Of a DNA stretch of 64,000 nucleotides, positions 46,161 to 57,248 are shown piece by piece; position 1 is the stretch's first letter; every line of letters begins with the position of its first letter. The DNA comes from Methylobacterium sp. E-065 (GTDB lineage: Bacteria; Pseudomonadota; Alphaproteobacteria; Rhizobiales; Beijerinckiaceae). The notes under the pieces were generated by a model that made no database searches, had not been told where the DNA came from, and saw nothing but the letters and a program-made list of their open reading frames with translations. Where the stretch lies: the NCBI RefSeq assembly GCF_022829605.1, contig NZ_JAKSYD010000077.1, positions 62,001 through 126,000 of the forward strand, given 5' to 3'. Position numbers and translations under genes: made by a program.

Positions 46161-46164
46161 GTCC

Positions 46165-47598
46165 TCAAGCAACCAGCAGCGGCCGCAATTCGCGCATATC
46201 GGCCACCGCCTCCAGCGCGTTGACCCGCGCGATCAGCCGATCGGTCTTGTCCGGCCCGAGCACCGGCGCCATCAGGTCGCGCGCCTTGGCGTTCACCGCC
46301 TCCGTGCTCAGCGGGTTCTCCTTCGTGCCGGGCGGATGCCGTGTGTGGTGCTCGACGATCCGGCCGTCCGCCAGCGTGATCGTCACGATGGCGCCGCGCG
46401 GGGCGGCCGGATCCATCAGGGCCGGATCACCCGCGACGTCCACCTTGGCGCGCTCCGCCGCGATCGCGGGATCGTGCATCAGGCCGGCATCGTGGCTGTC
46501 GGCGAAGGAGACCGCCCCCTTCACCAACGCCAAAGCCACGAGGTGCTGGCAGCTGACATCCGGCATGGCGCTCGACCCGACGATGCCGACGGCATCGGTC
46601 GGCAGCTTCACCAGGATGTGGCGCACGGAATCCGGCGTCAGGCCGTATTGCCGGCGCAGCGTCAGCGTCGCGTCCAGCGGCGATTGGATCGGGTAGCCGA
46701 CCGAATAGGTCTTGATGGCGGTTTCGGTGACGAAGAAGCGGCTGCCCAGCCCCTCCAGCATCGCGTCGGGCTTCGGCGCGGTCGAGAGCGCGTTCAGCAG
46801 GTTGTGGCGGCCGTCGAGCACGTCCGACACCCCCGTCAGCCCCGCCTCGACCATGCCGACCGCCGTGACGCCGTTGCGCGCGCCCATGCCGGCGAAGTCG
46901 AACGCCTTCTCGACATGGTCGTGATCGCGCACCCAGCTCCACAGGCCGGAAACCTGCTGGGCCGCGTAGGCCAGCGCGAAGCGCATGCGGCGCTCGTCGA
47001 GGCGGGCCAACGAGGCGGCGGCACCGAGCGCCCCGAAGGTGGAACTGGTGCCCTCCGCGCTCCGGTGCGTGCCGCGCACATGGTCGGGTCCCAGCGCCAG
47101 GAGCAACCGGCAGCAGAGATCGTAGCCCAACGCCACGGCCCGGACGAACTCGGCGCCGGAATTGCCGTGCAGCTCGGCCAGCGCCAGGGCCGCCGGCACG
47201 GTGGCGCAGCCGGGATGGGCCTTGGTCACAGGCTCGAAATCGTCGGTCTCGTCGGCATGGGCGCACATGGCGTTGGCCAGCGCCGCGTTCACCGTCGTGG
47301 TTCGGAAATCCGACGCGACGATCCCCGCCTGCTCGGTGCCGCCGAGGGTGCGAACATAGGCGAGCGCCATTTCGCCGGGCCGCATCCGGGCGCCCGACAC
47401 CATGGCGGCCAGGGTGTCGAGGATCCGGTGCTTGCAGGCGATCAGCACCTCCGGCGGCAGGGTCTGGTCCCGGGCCGCCGCCATGTAGCGGGCGAGCCGC
47501 CCGGTCACCTCTGCATCGGCAGCGATGGCCGCACAGCTTTGTACGAGGGCCAGGGCGCCGGCACCCTGGATCAGCCGCCGCCGGGTCGGTGCGCTCAC
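46165..47598 (-). CDS. MmgE/PrpD-family protein with Tat-like signal, copy 2
   Basis: A 477-residue member of the MmgE/PrpD family. The N-terminus TRRRLIQGAGALALVQSCAA looks like a Tat signal. The core shows ILDTLAAMVSGARMRPGEMA, NAMCAHADETDDFEPVTKAH, EGTSSTFGALGAAASLARLD, AFDFAGMGARNGVTAVGMVE and KTYSVGYPIQSPLDATLTLR. The substrate is unknown. Start is GTG at 47598, overlapping the metC stop by 4 bp in GTGA, so it is translationally coupled to a cystathionine lyase, which is unusual company for this family. Compare copy 1 at 21817-23271, which stands alone. Confidence 0.85.
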   Translation of the reverse strand: MSAPTRRRLIQGAGALALVQSCAAIAADAEVTGRLARYMAAARDQTLPPEVLIACKHRILDTLAAMVSGARMRPGEMALAYVRTLGGTEQAGIVASDFRTTTVNAALANAMCAHADETDDFEPVTKAHPGCATVPAALALAELHGNSGAEFVRAVALGYDLCCRLLLALGPDHVRGTHRSAEGTSSTFGALGAAASLARLDERRMRFALAYAAQQVSGLWSWVRDHDHVEKAFDFAGMGARNGVTAVGMVEAGLTGVSDVLDGRHNLLNALSTAPKPDAMLEGLGSRFFVTETAIKTYSVGYPIQSPLDATLTLRRQYGLTPDSVRHILVKLPTDAVGIVGSSAMPDVSCQHLVALALVKGAVSFADSHDAGLMHDPAIAAERAKVDVAGDPALMDPAAPRGAIVTITLADGRIVEHHTRHPPGTKENPLSTEAVNAKARDLMAPVLGPDKTDRLIARVNALEAVADMRELRPLLVA

Positions 47599-48779
47599 GC
47601 GTTCGCCCGCAGGCGCGCGAAGCCAGCGTCGAGATCGGCCTTCAGGTCCTCGACGTCCTCCAGACCGATATGGAAGCGCAGGGCTGGGCCGCCCGGCGCC
47701 CATTGCGTGGCGGTGCGGTAGCCGGCGCAGTCGAACGGGATCACGAGGCTCTCGAAACCGCCCCAAGAGAAGCCCATCCCGAACAGCTCCAGCCCGTCCA
47801 GCAGGGCGGCCACGGCCGCCTCCGGCACGGGCTTGAGAATCACCCCGAACAGCCCGGAGGCGCCGGAGAAGTCGCGCTTCCAGATCGCATGGCCGGGATC
47901 TTCCGGCAGCCCGGGATGGAGCACGCGCAGCACCTCGGGCCGCGCCTGGAACCACCGGGCCATCTCCAGCCCGGCGCGGCCATGCTCGCGCAGCCGGAGG
48001 TTCATGGTGCGCATGCCGCGCAGGGCCAGGAAGATGTCCTCGGCGCCGGCGCACATGGCGAAATGCTCGAAGGTGCGCCGCACCGCCGGGTAATACCGGG
48101 CGTTGGCGGAGGTCAGGCCGATCAGCAGGTCCGAGCCGCCGCTCAGGTATTTCGTCCCGGCCTCGACCGCGATGTCGACGCCCCGCTCATGGGGCGGAAA
48201 CAGCAGCGGCGTCGCCCAGGTGTTGTCCATGATCACGCAGGCGTCGCGGGCATGCGCGACCTCGGCGATGGCCGGGATGTCCTGCATCTCGAAGCTCTGC
48301 GAGCCAGGCGCCTCGACCAGAACCGCCTTCGTGTTCGGCCGCATCAGCGCGGCGATGCCGGCGCCGATGGTGGGATCGTAATAGGTCACCTCCACGCCGA
48401 ACCGGGACAGCACGCCGTCGCAGAACTGGCGGGTCGGCCGGTAGGCGGAATCGGTGACGAGGAGGTGGTCGCCCGCCGAGACCGCGGCCATCAACGCGAC
48501 GGTCAGCGCCGCCAGCCCCGAGGGTGTCACGACCGTGCCGGCGGCACCCGCGAGTTCGGTCCAGGCCTCGGTGAGCGCGTCCATCGTGGGCGTGGCCGAG
48601 GTGCCGTAATTGTAGCGCCCGCGCCGGTTCTTGATGGCATCGTAGGTCGGGTAGAGGACCGTGGACCCGCGGTAGATCGGCGTGTTGACGAAGCCGTGCT
48701 GCGCGCCCGGATCGCGGCCCGCATGGACGAGGCGCGTCGCGGGCGCGAAATTCTTTTCGGGCTTGGGCGTCAGGGACAT
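47595..48779 (-). CDS. metC: Cystathionine beta-lyase
   Basis: A 394-residue pyridoxal-phosphate enzyme of the Cys/Met metabolism family. Seen are FVNTPIYRGSTVLYPTYDAI, the phosphate-binding YNYGTSATPTMDALTEAW and VTPSGLAALTVAL, ADNTWATP-type MDNTWATPLLFPPHERGVDI, and the Schiff-base Lys in VEAGTKYLSGGSDLLIG near residue 195. The length and the RRGRYNYG stretch favour beta-lyase (cystathionine to homocysteine) over gamma-synthase. Start is ATG at 48779, family-like MSLTPKPE. It overlaps the MmgE/PrpD gene. It is unlinked to the metF-metH operon but serves the same pathway. Confidence 0.9.
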   Translation of the reverse strand: MSLTPKPEKNFAPATRLVHAGRDPGAQHGFVNTPIYRGSTVLYPTYDAIKNRRGRYNYGTSATPTMDALTEAWTELAGAAGTVVTPSGLAALTVALMAAVSAGDHLLVTDSAYRPTRQFCDGVLSRFGVEVTYYDPTIGAGIAALMRPNTKAVLVEAPGSQSFEMQDIPAIAEVAHARDACVIMDNTWATPLLFPPHERGVDIAVEAGTKYLSGGSDLLIGLTSANARYYPAVRRTFEHFAMCAGAEDIFLALRGMRTMNLRLREHGRAGLEMARWFQARPEVLRVLHPGLPEDPGHAIWKRDFSGASGLFGVILKPVPEAAVAALLDGLELFGMGFSWGGFESLVIPFDCAGYRTATQWAPGGPALRFHIGLEDVEDLKADLDAGFARLRANA

Positions 48780-48886
48780 CGGGGACCGGTGATCGCGTTG
48801 CTCTGCGACGCACGAAGCCCCCGGCATCCGATGAGGTCAAGCCGGCGGCGTCATCCGGCTGCACCCGTCAGGACAGAATTTCGTGC

Positions 48887-49060
48887 TCAGGGCTTCTCGG
48901 GCGGATTCGTATTCGCGGCCTCCTCGTAGGCCTCCATCCAGCCGGCGCGCTCCTCGGATCCCTCCGGATAGGGGCAATCGCTCACGGGCTTGCCGTAGAG
49001 GCGGGCGTTGCGGCCTTGGATGAACGGGCTGTCGCTCGCGGTGGCTTGGACGTTCGTCAA
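48887..49060 (-). CDS. Ribosome modulation factor-like (Rmf/CrpP family) small protein
   Basis: A 57-residue protein read from TTG at 49060, with a strong GGGAGG 5 bases upstream. Residues about 11-45 carry SPFIQGRNARLYGKPVSDCP followed by YPEGSEERAGWMEAYEEA. The pattern G-x-x-A-x-x-x-G-K-x-x-x-x-CPY then R-x-x-W-x-x-A/G matches Rmf, which holds ribosomes as inactive dimers in stationary phase; relatives include CrpP. No ATG start fits. It is divergent from the small membrane protein at 49163. Whether it binds ribosomes is inference. Confidence 0.8.
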   Translation of the reverse strand: MTNVQATASDSPFIQGRNARLYGKPVSDCPYPEGSEERAGWMEAYEEAANTNPPEKP

Positions 49061-49162
49061 TATCGCCTCCCGAAGATTGGCGGTGGAAGCCCTGGAGTGG
49101 GGCTTCGTTAACGGCCGCGGCGCTATTCTGTTGCCGTCTCAAGTCGCGTATCGGATCGTCGA

Positions 49163-49432
49163 TTGCGTATCCTGCGTTCCCTCATCGGCGGCATTCTCGT
49201 CCTCGCCTCCACGGCGACGGTCGTGTTCGTCAGCGCCGACCGGCTCGCGCATCTGGCGCCGGCGCCGGTGGTCCGCGCCGCCCAGGCCGAGCCCTCCGCC
49301 ACCGGGTCCCTGCCTGCGCCCATCAAGGCTGCCCCGGCGCCGAAGCCGGCTGCGCCCGGCATCCCGAACGGATTCGACACCGAACGGCTCCATGCCCTGA
49401 TGCGTGGCGATCCGATCCTGCCGGGGCGGTAA
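49163..49432 (+). CDS. Small single-pass membrane or exported protein, function unknown
   Basis: An 89-residue protein starting at TTG 49163. An N-terminal hydrophobic helix (LIGGILVLASTATVVFV) is followed by a Pro/Ala-rich segment (PAPIKAAPAPKPAAPG) and a short C-terminal helix (DTERLHALMRGDPILPG). It could be an anchored or exported protein. The ribosome binding site is weak. I do not recognise a family. It ends 33 bp before a family 1 repeat. Confidence 0.5.
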   Translation: MRILRSLIGGILVLASTATVVFVSADRLAHLAPAPVVRAAQAEPSATGSLPAPIKAAPAPKPAAPGIPNGFDTERLHALMRGDPILPGR

Positions 49433-49465
49433 GGTGCAGGCGGGATAACGCTTATCCCACCCTGG

Positions 49466-49578
49466 ACCTCATCCTGAGGTGCCGGAGCGAAGCGGAGGCC
49501 TCGAAGGAGCCTTCCAGCTGGCCGCGCGATCCCTGGAGCCCTCCTTCGAGGCCCGCTGACGCGGGCACCTCAGGATGA
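49466..49578. repeat. Palindromic intergenic repeat, family 1, copy 2
   Basis: About 113 bp, with ends acctcatcctgaggt and acctcaggatga, and the inner GGAGCGAAGCGGAGGCCTCG paired with CCTCCTTCGAGGCCCGC. Closest to copy 1 at 916-1030. It lies beyond the ntrC stop, so it may end the dusB-ntrBC transcript. Confidence 0.85.
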
Positions 49579-49607
49579 AGGGGATGGATTGCAGTAGCTC
49601 GGAAGGC

Positions 49608-51074
<1,467 letters not shown>

Positions 51075-51122
51075 GACTCTCTACTCAGAGCTCCGACGGG
51101 GGCCGGACGGGGGAATGCGACT

Positions 51123-52265
51123 TCACGGATCGACCGCCGATTCGCGACCGTCGCGGGCGCTCGACATCGGCAGGAGGATGCGGAACGTCGTGCGGCGGGG
51201 GGCGGGATCGCACTCGACGATCCCTCCGTGATCGCCGACGATCTTGGCCACCAATGCAAGACCGAGGCCGGACCCCTGCGCCTTGGTGGTGACGAACGGG
51301 TCGAACAGGTCCTGCAACAGCTCCGCCGAGATACCGGGACCGTTGTCGCGCACCGCAACCTCGATCGGCAGGCTGACCCGCTCGCGGGAACCCGGCACCT
51401 GCAGGCGCAGGCCGGTGCGGAAGGCGGTCGACAGGGTGATCTCGCCCTCGACCGCGTCCGGGCCGATCGCCTCGGCGGCGTTCTTCACGAGGTTGAGGAT
51501 CACCTGGATCAGCTGATCGCGGCTGCCGAGCACCGGCGGAAGCGACGGATCGTAGGTTTCGACGAAGCGGATGTGACGCGCGAAGCCCGACTGGGCCGAG
51601 CGCTTCACCTGATCGAGCACCCCGTGGACGTTGACGGCGCCGCGATCGGCCGGGCGCTCGTCGCCGAACAGCTCCATCCGCTCGACGATACGCACGATCC
51701 GGTCGGACTCATCGCAGATCAGCCGGGTGAGCAGCCGGTCCTCTTCGGCACCGGTGCCCTCTAGGAGCTGCGCGGCGCCGCGGATGCCGGCGAGCGGGTT
51801 CTTGATCTCGTGCGCCAGCATCGCGCCGAGCGCCACCATCGAGCGCGCGGCGCCGCGATGGGTGAATTGCCGGTTCATCTTGTCGGCGATGGTGCGCTCT
51901 TGGAGCATCATCACCACGGCATCGCCGTCGTCGCCGAGCGGGGTGGCGAACACGTCGACGCTTCGCTCCAGCCCAAGGCGGGGCTGGGTCAGCTCGACCC
52001 GGTACTCACTGACGCTGGCGCCCCGGCGCCGCACCTCGGCCACCAGGGCGATGATCGGGGAGGCGAACGGGATGATGTCGCGCAGCCGGCGACGCTGCAT
52101 CAGGCGCGCGGAATAGTCGAAGAACGCCTCGGCGGCATGGTTGCAATGGAGGATCTGCTCGTCGGCGCCGATGGTCAGGACCGGCAGCGGCAGGGCGTTG
52201 AGCACGGCCTCGGCGGCGGTGTCGCGCCGGCCGCCGATTGCCTGCGGGGGGCGTTCGTCGCTCAT
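51123..52265 (-). CDS. ntrB: Nitrogen sensor histidine kinase NtrB
   Basis: A 380-residue soluble kinase. A PAS domain lies at about 15-120 ([20 protein letters not shown]). The HisKA box [20 protein letters not shown] is near residue 150, the HATPase motifs are [27 protein letters not shown] and [20 protein letters not shown]. There is no membrane segment. It phosphorylates NtrC when nitrogen is low, under control of a PII protein. Start is ATG at 52265, overlapping the dusB stop in ATGA. The dusB-ntrB-ntrC order is typical of alphaproteobacteria. Confidence 0.96.
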   Translation of the reverse strand: MSDERPPQAIGGRRDTAAEAVLNALPLPVLTIGADEQILHCNHAAEAFFDYSARLMQRRRLRDIIPFASPIIALVAEVRRRGASVSEYRVELTQPRLGLERSVDVFATPLGDDGDAVVMMLQERTIADKMNRQFTHRGAARSMVALGAMLAHEIKNPLAGIRGAAQLLEGTGAEEDRLLTRLICDESDRIVRIVERMELFGDERPADRGAVNVHGVLDQVKRSAQSGFARHIRFVETYDPSLPPVLGSRDQLIQVILNLVKNAAEAIGPDAVEGEITLSTAFRTGLRLQVPGSRERVSLPIEVAVRDNGPGISAELLQDLFDPFVTTKAQGSGLGLALVAKIVGDHGGIVECDPAPRRTTFRILLPMSSARDGRESAVDP

Positions 52266-53287
52266 GCAGCCTCCCGCACCGTGATCGCCGGACCCGCGAA
52301 GGCCCGGGCCAGCAGGTCCAATGCAGCCGCCGGATCGGTCGTGGTCAGGAGCGCCGACCGCTCGGCCGGCTCCAGCGCCCCGCCGGTCTCGGCATAGGCA
52401 GCGAGGTGTTTTCGTGCGTGGCGCACGCCCATCGCGTGGCCGTAGAGCGACAGAAGGCCGGCATAATGCTCGGCGGCCAGCGCGGCCTGCTCGACGCGCG
52501 ACGGTTCTGGGACCGGCCGGCCGGCCAGCGCCGCCGCGACCTGTCCGACGAGCCAGGGCCGGCCGGTCGCAGCCCGGCCGATCATCACCCCCGCGGCGCC
52601 GGAGGCTGCGAGGCAGGCGCGGGCGCTCGCAAGGTCGGTGACGTCGCCGTTGGCGATCACCGGGATCGCGACCGCCTCCACCACCGGCCGGATCGCCGCC
52701 CAATCGGCCGTGCCGGTGTAGAATTGCTGCCGGGTCCGCCCGTGGACCGTGACGGCGTTGAGGCCCAGCCGCTCCGCCCGGGCCGCGAGGTCGGCGGCGT
52801 TGCGGGTCGTGTCGTCCCAACCGAGGCGCATCTTGACGGTCACCGGCACGGAGACAGCGTTCCGAACCGCGGCAAGAAGCCGTTCCGCGTGGTCGAGATC
52901 GCGCATCAGGGCCGAGCCCGAGGCGATGCCGGTCACGATCTTGGCCGGGCAGCCCATGTTTACGTCGATGACATCGGCGCCACTGGCTGCCGCGAGCCGC
53001 GCGGCCTGCGCCATCGGCTCCGCCTCGCAGCCCGCGAGCTGGACCACGTGAAGGTCGACGCCGGACCCGTCCGCGCGCAGGGTCGCCTCGCCGGCGCCGC
53101 GCGTCAGCTCGCGCGCCGCGACCATCTCGGAGACGACGGCGTCGGCGCCGCAGCGGCGGGCGATCCGGCGCATGTGCAGGTCGGTGACGCCGGAGAGCGG
53201 TGCCAGCAGGCAGAGCGGCGCAGGCTGTGCCCCACCCTCCACCGGCCGTCCCCCGCGCAGCGCGCTCAAATAATGATCAGTCGCCAT
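52262..53287 (-). CDS. dusB: tRNA-dihydrouridine synthase DusB (NifR3 type)
   Basis: A 341-residue flavoenzyme that reduces uridines in tRNA to dihydrouridine. Seen are [40 protein letters not shown] with the catalytic Cys, [40 protein letters not shown] and [20 protein letters not shown]. Start is ATG at 53287 (alternative TTG at 53299). It heads the ntrBC operon, as in other alphaproteobacteria, where it was named nifR3 because of this link. It diverges from ispDF over 168 bp. Confidence 0.95.
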   Translation of the reverse strand: MATDHYLSALRGGRPVEGGAQPAPLCLLAPLSGVTDLHMRRIARRCGADAVVSEMVAARELTRGAGEATLRADGSGVDLHVVQLAGCEAEPMAQAARLAAASGADVIDVNMGCPAKIVTGIASGSALMRDLDHAERLLAAVRNAVSVPVTVKMRLGWDDTTRNAADLAARAERLGLNAVTVHGRTRQQFYTGTADWAAIRPVVEAVAIPVIANGDVTDLASARACLAASGAAGVMIGRAATGRPWLVGQVAAALAGRPVPEPSRVEQAALAAEHYAGLLSLYGHAMGVRHARKHLAAYAETGGALEPAERSALLTTTDPAAALDLLARAFAGPAITVREAA

Positions 53288-53455
53288 TCTGCCCAACAAT
53301 GAGGCAAGGCCCGTCCGCTGGCAAGCGGGGCCGCGCGTTGATTTCGAAGCCTCCCCCGCTTAAACGACGGGCTTGCTCATCGGCAGGGCAGCCGCGTCAC
53401 GGCAGGTCCGCGTCCGGCCCGCGATCCCGCCCCAGCTTCCACGAGTCCATCGCCC

Positions 53456-54784
53456 ATGTCCGCCACCGGCACGCCTGCCACCGGATCCGCACCCGCGGGA
53501 TCCGGCGTCGCCGCGGTGGTGGTGGCGGCCGGTCGCGGCATCCGCATCGGCGGCGGCACGCCCAAGCAGTATCGTCGCGTCGGCGGTCAGGCGGTCCTCA
53601 CGCGCACGCTGGCGGCGCTGGCCGCCCAGGACGCCATCGACCGGATCCAGCCGGTGATTGCCGCCGACGCGGCCGAATTTTTTCAGACGTGCCTGGGGGA
53701 GCTCGATGCCGGGCTCCGCGGCAAGATCGCCGAGCCGGTCGAGGGTGGCGCGACTCGCCAACTCTCTGTCCGGGCCGGTCTCGAAGCTCTGGCCGGCGCG
53801 GCGCCCGAGATCGTGCTGGTCCACGACGCCGCCCGCCCCTACGTCGACGCGCCGCTGATCGCCCGGGCGATCGCGGCCGGGCGCGACCATGGCGCGGCCG
53901 TGCCGGGCGTGCCGGTGACCGACACGGTCAAGCGGGTCGTCGACATCGCCCCGGGCATCGGCCGGGTGCACGAGACGCCGCCGCGCGAGCATCTGCGCGC
54001 CGTCCAGACCCCTCAGGCCTTCGTGTTCGGACCGCTGCTGAACGCCCATCGGGACGCCGCCGCGCAGGCCCTCGACGGCTTCACCGACGACGGCGCGCTC
54101 GCCGAATGGGCGGGCTTGCCGGTGGTGGTGTTTGCGGGCGACATCGCCAACCGCAAGATCACCCAGCCTGCCGACCTGATCGAGGCCGACCGCACCTTCG
54201 CGGCCGGTTCCGCCGAAACCCCCGCGCCGGGAGCCCGCACCATGACCAGCTACGTGACTCGTCTCGGCACCGGCTTCGACGTCCACGCCTTCACCACCGG
54301 AGACCATGTCTGGCTCGGCGGCGTGAAGATCCCGGCCGATCGCGGCGTGCTGGCCCATTCCGACGGTGACGTGGCGCTCCACGCACTGACCGATGCTCTG
54401 CTCGGTGCCATCGCGGACGGCGATATCGGCACCCACTTCCCGCCCTCCGAGGAGCGCTGGCGCGGCGCGTCGTCCGATCAGTTCCTGGCCCACGCCTGCG
54501 AGCTGGTCCGCGCCCGGGGCGGCCGGATCGACCACCTCGACATCACGGTGCTGGCGGAGGCACCGCGCATCGGCCAGCACCGCGAGGCGATCCGGGCGCG
54601 CATCGCCGAAATTGCCGGCGTGCCGCTCTCGGCGGTCTCCATCAAGGCGACGACGACCGAAAAACTCGGCTTCGTCGGCCGGGCCGAGGGGCTGGCCGCT
54701 CAGGCCGCCGCGACGGTGCGGCTGCCCGAGGAGGACGGCCCCAGCCTCGACGCGCAGGCCGAGACCGCGATGCGGCAGGGCTGA
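53456..54784 (+). CDS. ispDF: Bifunctional IspD/IspF of the MEP isoprenoid pathway
   Basis: A 442-residue fusion. IspD (residues about 20-250) makes CDP-methylerythritol and shows [32 protein letters not shown] and [15 protein letters not shown]. IspF (about 265-442) makes the cyclic diphosphate and shows [54 protein letters not shown] and [15 protein letters not shown]. The two catalyse non-consecutive steps, with IspE between them. Such fusions are typical of alphaproteobacteria. Start is ATG at 53456. The MAPEG gene converges from the other side after 3 bp. Confidence 0.97.
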   Translation: MSATGTPATGSAPAGSGVAAVVVAAGRGIRIGGGTPKQYRRVGGQAVLTRTLAALAAQDAIDRIQPVIAADAAEFFQTCLGELDAGLRGKIAEPVEGGATRQLSVRAGLEALAGAAPEIVLVHDAARPYVDAPLIARAIAAGRDHGAAVPGVPVTDTVKRVVDIAPGIGRVHETPPREHLRAVQTPQAFVFGPLLNAHRDAAAQALDGFTDDGALAEWAGLPVVVFAGDIANRKITQPADLIEADRTFAAGSAETPAPGARTMTSYVTRLGTGFDVHAFTTGDHVWLGGVKIPADRGVLAHSDGDVALHALTDALLGAIADGDIGTHFPPSEERWRGASSDQFLAHACELVRARGGRIDHLDITVLAEAPRIGQHREAIRARIAEIAGVPLSAVSIKATTTEKLGFVGRAEGLAAQAAATVRLPEEDGPSLDAQAETAMRQG

Positions 54785-54787
54785 GGC

Positions 54788-55192
54788 TCAGCCGATCCGC
54801 AGCAGCAGCGCAACCGCCGCGATGGCAAGCGCCGCCATCGTGAGCAGGATGCCGCCACCCCGGCAGGCGAACTGGCGCGGGGAATTCGGGGCCGCGAACA
54901 TCCCGATCGGATGCAGGATCCGGCCGACCAGCAGGGCGATCAGCAGAGCCTGAACCAGCCCGTGGCCGCCGCCGCTCGCCTCCAGCAGGCCGATGACGAT
55001 CAGCGCCAGCGGCACGTATTCGGCGAAGTTCGCGTGCGAACGGACGCGCTTGAGCATGGCCGCGTCACCGCCCTCGCCCAACAGGACGTTGTTGGACACG
55101 CGGCTTGCCATCACCCATCCTGAGAGGCCTAGATAGAAAAGGGCGAGCAGCCCGGCGTAGAAGGCCATGGTCGCGGGGAAGGTCATCGGCAT
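54788..55192 (-). CDS. MAPEG-family membrane protein
   Basis: A 134-residue protein of four hydrophobic helices. The MAPEG pattern is seen in [20 protein letters not shown], the charged loop [20 protein letters not shown] with the conserved R-x-H-x-N-x-x-E-Y and a helix [18 protein letters not shown]. The family includes microsomal glutathione S-transferases and prostaglandin synthases; bacterial members of this short YecN/MAPEG type have no assigned substrate. Start is ATG at 55192 (alternative 55186), diverging from the CinA gene over 97 bp. Confidence 0.88.
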   Translation of the reverse strand: MPMTFPATMAFYAGLLALFYLGLSGWVMASRVSNNVLLGEGGDAAMLKRVRSHANFAEYVPLALIVIGLLEASGGGHGLVQALLIALLVGRILHPIGMFAAPNSPRQFACRGGGILLTMAALAIAAVALLLRIG

Positions 55193-55289
55193 TGGATCTC
55201 CGGATCGTGCCGAGCTGTCCTTCGGATGGGACAGGCTTCGCGCCACACCCCGAGATAGGGCGCGGCCGCCCCATGGGAGCCTGTTGGCG

Positions 55290-55787
55290 ATGATCGACGA
55301 CACGGAACTCCTGGCCCGCGCCGAGGCGCTGGTGGCGGCCTACACGGCGGCGAAGCGCACCATCGCCACGGCTGAATCCTGCACGGGTGGCCTCGTGGCC
55401 GGCCTGCTCACCGCGGTGCCAGGCTCCTCGGCGGCAGTCGAGCGCGGGTTCGTCACCTACTCGAACGAGGCCAAGGCCGAAGCGATCGGTGTATCGATGG
55501 ACCTGATCCGCCAGCACGGCGCCGTCAGCGAGCCGGTGGCGCGGGCGATGGCCGCCGGCGCGCTCGCGAACTCCCGGGCCGATGTGGCGGTAGCGATCAC
55601 CGGGATCGCCGGCCCCGGCGGCGGCAGCGCGGAGAAGCCGGTCGGCCTCGTCCATTTCGGTCTCGCCGTGCGAGACGGCGGCGTGCGCCACGTCGAACGG
55701 CGCTACGGCGATCTCGGGCGCGCGGGCATCCGCCGGGCCGCCGTCGCCGATGCGCTCGGCCTTCTGGAGGACGCTCTTCGCGACTGA
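55290..55787 (+). CDS. Nicotinamide-nucleotide amidohydrolase (PncC/CinA C-terminal type)
   Basis: A 165-residue protein of the CinA C-terminal family, without the MoaB-like N-terminal domain. Seen are [20 protein letters not shown] with the catalytic Ser, [40 protein letters not shown] and [11 protein letters not shown]. It converts NMN to NaMN, recovering pyridine nucleotide. Start is ATG at 55290. The 14-bp gap to the next gene suggests co-transcription with the monooxygenase. pncB elsewhere in the window belongs to the same salvage pathway. Confidence 0.93.
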   Translation: MIDDTELLARAEALVAAYTAAKRTIATAESCTGGLVAGLLTAVPGSSAAVERGFVTYSNEAKAEAIGVSMDLIRQHGAVSEPVARAMAAGALANSRADVAVAITGIAGPGGGSAEKPVGLVHFGLAVRDGGVRHVERRYGDLGRAGIRRAAVADALGLLEDALRD

Positions 55788-55801
55788 AGGAGGGACGCTT
55801 C

Positions 55802-57019
55802 ATGGAGAGGGTGACCACCCGCCTCTGCATCGTCGGCGGCGGCCCTGCCGGGATGATGGCCGGCCTGCTCTTCGCCCGCGCCGGGATCGACACGGTCGTG
55901 CTGGAGAAGCACGCGGATTTCCTGCGCGACTTCCGCGGGGATACGATCCACCCGTCCACCCTCGATCTGATGGACGAGCTGGGCTTCACCGACCGCTTCC
56001 GCGCCCTGCCCCAGCGGCGCGTCGAACATTTTTCCGGGGTGGTGGCCGGACGCAGCTACCGTGTGGCCGATTTCAGCCGGCTGCCGACGCGCAACCGTTT
56101 CCTGTCCTTCATGCCGCAATGGGATTTCTTGGACTTTCTGGCCGGCGAGGCGGGGCGCTATCCGTCCTTCCGCCTGATCCGCCGCACCGAGGCCCGGGAG
56201 CTGATCGAGGTGGATGGCCGAGTCGCGGGCGTGCGCGCCGCTGGTCCTGACGGCCCGGTCGAGATCCGATCCGATCTCGTGCTCTGCGCGGACGGCCGGC
56301 ACTCGCGCATGCGGGACTGCGCCGGTTTCACGCCCCGGGCCTTCGGCGCGCCGATCGACGTACTGTGGTTCCGCCTGCCCCGCCGGGATGGCGACCCCGA
56401 GGCGGCGGCCGGGCGCTTCGGGCCGGGGCGCATCCTCATCACCCTCGACCGGGGCGATGCGTGGCAATGCGCCTACGTGGTGCCGAAGGGTGGCGATGCG
56501 GCACTGTGGGCGAAAGGACTGCCGGCCTTCCGGGCCACGGTGGCGGAGATCGCGCCGTTCCTGGCCGACCGCACCGCCGAGATCGCCGACTGGGACGACG
56601 TCAAGCTCCTGACCGTCACGGTCGATCGGCTGGAACGCTGGCACCGGCCGGGGCTGCTCTGCATCGGCGACGCGGCCCACGCCATGTCGCCGGTGGGCGG
56701 GGTCGGGATCAACCTCGCGATCCAGGATGCGGTGGCGGCGGCCAATATGCTGGCCGAGCCGTTGCACGCGGGGCCCGTCGCCGAGGCCGATCTCGCCCGG
56801 GTCCAGGCCCGGCGGATGTTTCCTGTCCGGGCCACGCAGGCGCTGCAGCGGGTGATTCAGTCGCGGGTAATCGCGGCCTCGCTCAAGACCGATGCGCCGT
56901 TCCGGGCGCCGCTGGCGCTGCGGATCCTGGATGCCGTGCCACCGCTTCAGGTCCTGCCGGCGCGGATGATCGGGATGGGCGTGCGGCCGGAGCATGTGCG
57001 CGTGCCGGCGCGGGCCTGA
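55802..57019 (+). CDS. FAD-dependent monooxygenase, UbiH/PHBH-type
   Basis: A 405-residue flavoprotein. The dinucleotide-binding start CIVGGGPAGMMAGLLFARAG is followed by GDTIHPSTLDLMDELGFTDR, LVLCADGRHSRMRDCAGF (the DG motif) and the FAD site CIGDAAHAMSPVGGVGINLA near residue 290. The family hydroxylates aromatic or quinone substrates using NAD(P)H; UbiH-like roles are possible, but the substrate is not fixed, and aromatic catabolic enzymes have the same core. Start is ATG at 55802 with GGAGGGAC upstream. It lies between the CinA gene and a repeat. Confidence 0.88.
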   Translation: MERVTTRLCIVGGGPAGMMAGLLFARAGIDTVVLEKHADFLRDFRGDTIHPSTLDLMDELGFTDRFRALPQRRVEHFSGVVAGRSYRVADFSRLPTRNRFLSFMPQWDFLDFLAGEAGRYPSFRLIRRTEARELIEVDGRVAGVRAAGPDGPVEIRSDLVLCADGRHSRMRDCAGFTPRAFGAPIDVLWFRLPRRDGDPEAAAGRFGPGRILITLDRGDAWQCAYVVPKGGDAALWAKGLPAFRATVAEIAPFLADRTAEIADWDDVKLLTVTVDRLERWHRPGLLCIGDAAHAMSPVGGVGINLAIQDAVAAANMLAEPLHAGPVAEADLARVQARRMFPVRATQALQRVIQSRVIAASLKTDAPFRAPLALRILDAVPPLQVLPARMIGMGVRPEHVRVPARA

Positions 57020-57063
57020 GACCGTCTCGGCGAGCGGCCCTCACCCCGGTCATCCCACCCTGT

Positions 57064-57177
57064 CACCTCATCCTGAGGTGACCGCGAAGCGGGCCTCGAA
57101 GGAGGGCTCCAGGGATCGCGCGGCTTCTGGAGGGCTCCTTCGAGGCCTCCGCTGTGCTCCGGGACCTCAGGATGAGC
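57064..57177. repeat. Palindromic intergenic repeat, family 1, copy 3
   Basis: About 114 bp with ends cacctcatcctgaggtgacc and acctcaggatgag, inner pair CCTCGAAGGAGGGCTCC / GGAGGGCTCCTTCGAGGCC. It differs from copies 1 and 2 in the outer loop. It sits between the converging ends of the monooxygenase and the Coq10/RatA gene. Confidence 0.85.
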
Positions 57178-57248
57178 GGGTTGGATTGGATACCCCGCGT
57201 TCGCAGACCGGCCTGTTGCAGTGCCGCGTCGCTGCGCGATGACGGCCG

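Noticed and set aside
48837..49142. A 101-residue minus-strand frame over the Rmf-like gene.
   Set aside because: It reads the same DNA in another frame, with an Arg/Gly-rich product typical of shadow frames; the Rmf-like frame has a ribosome binding site and family match.
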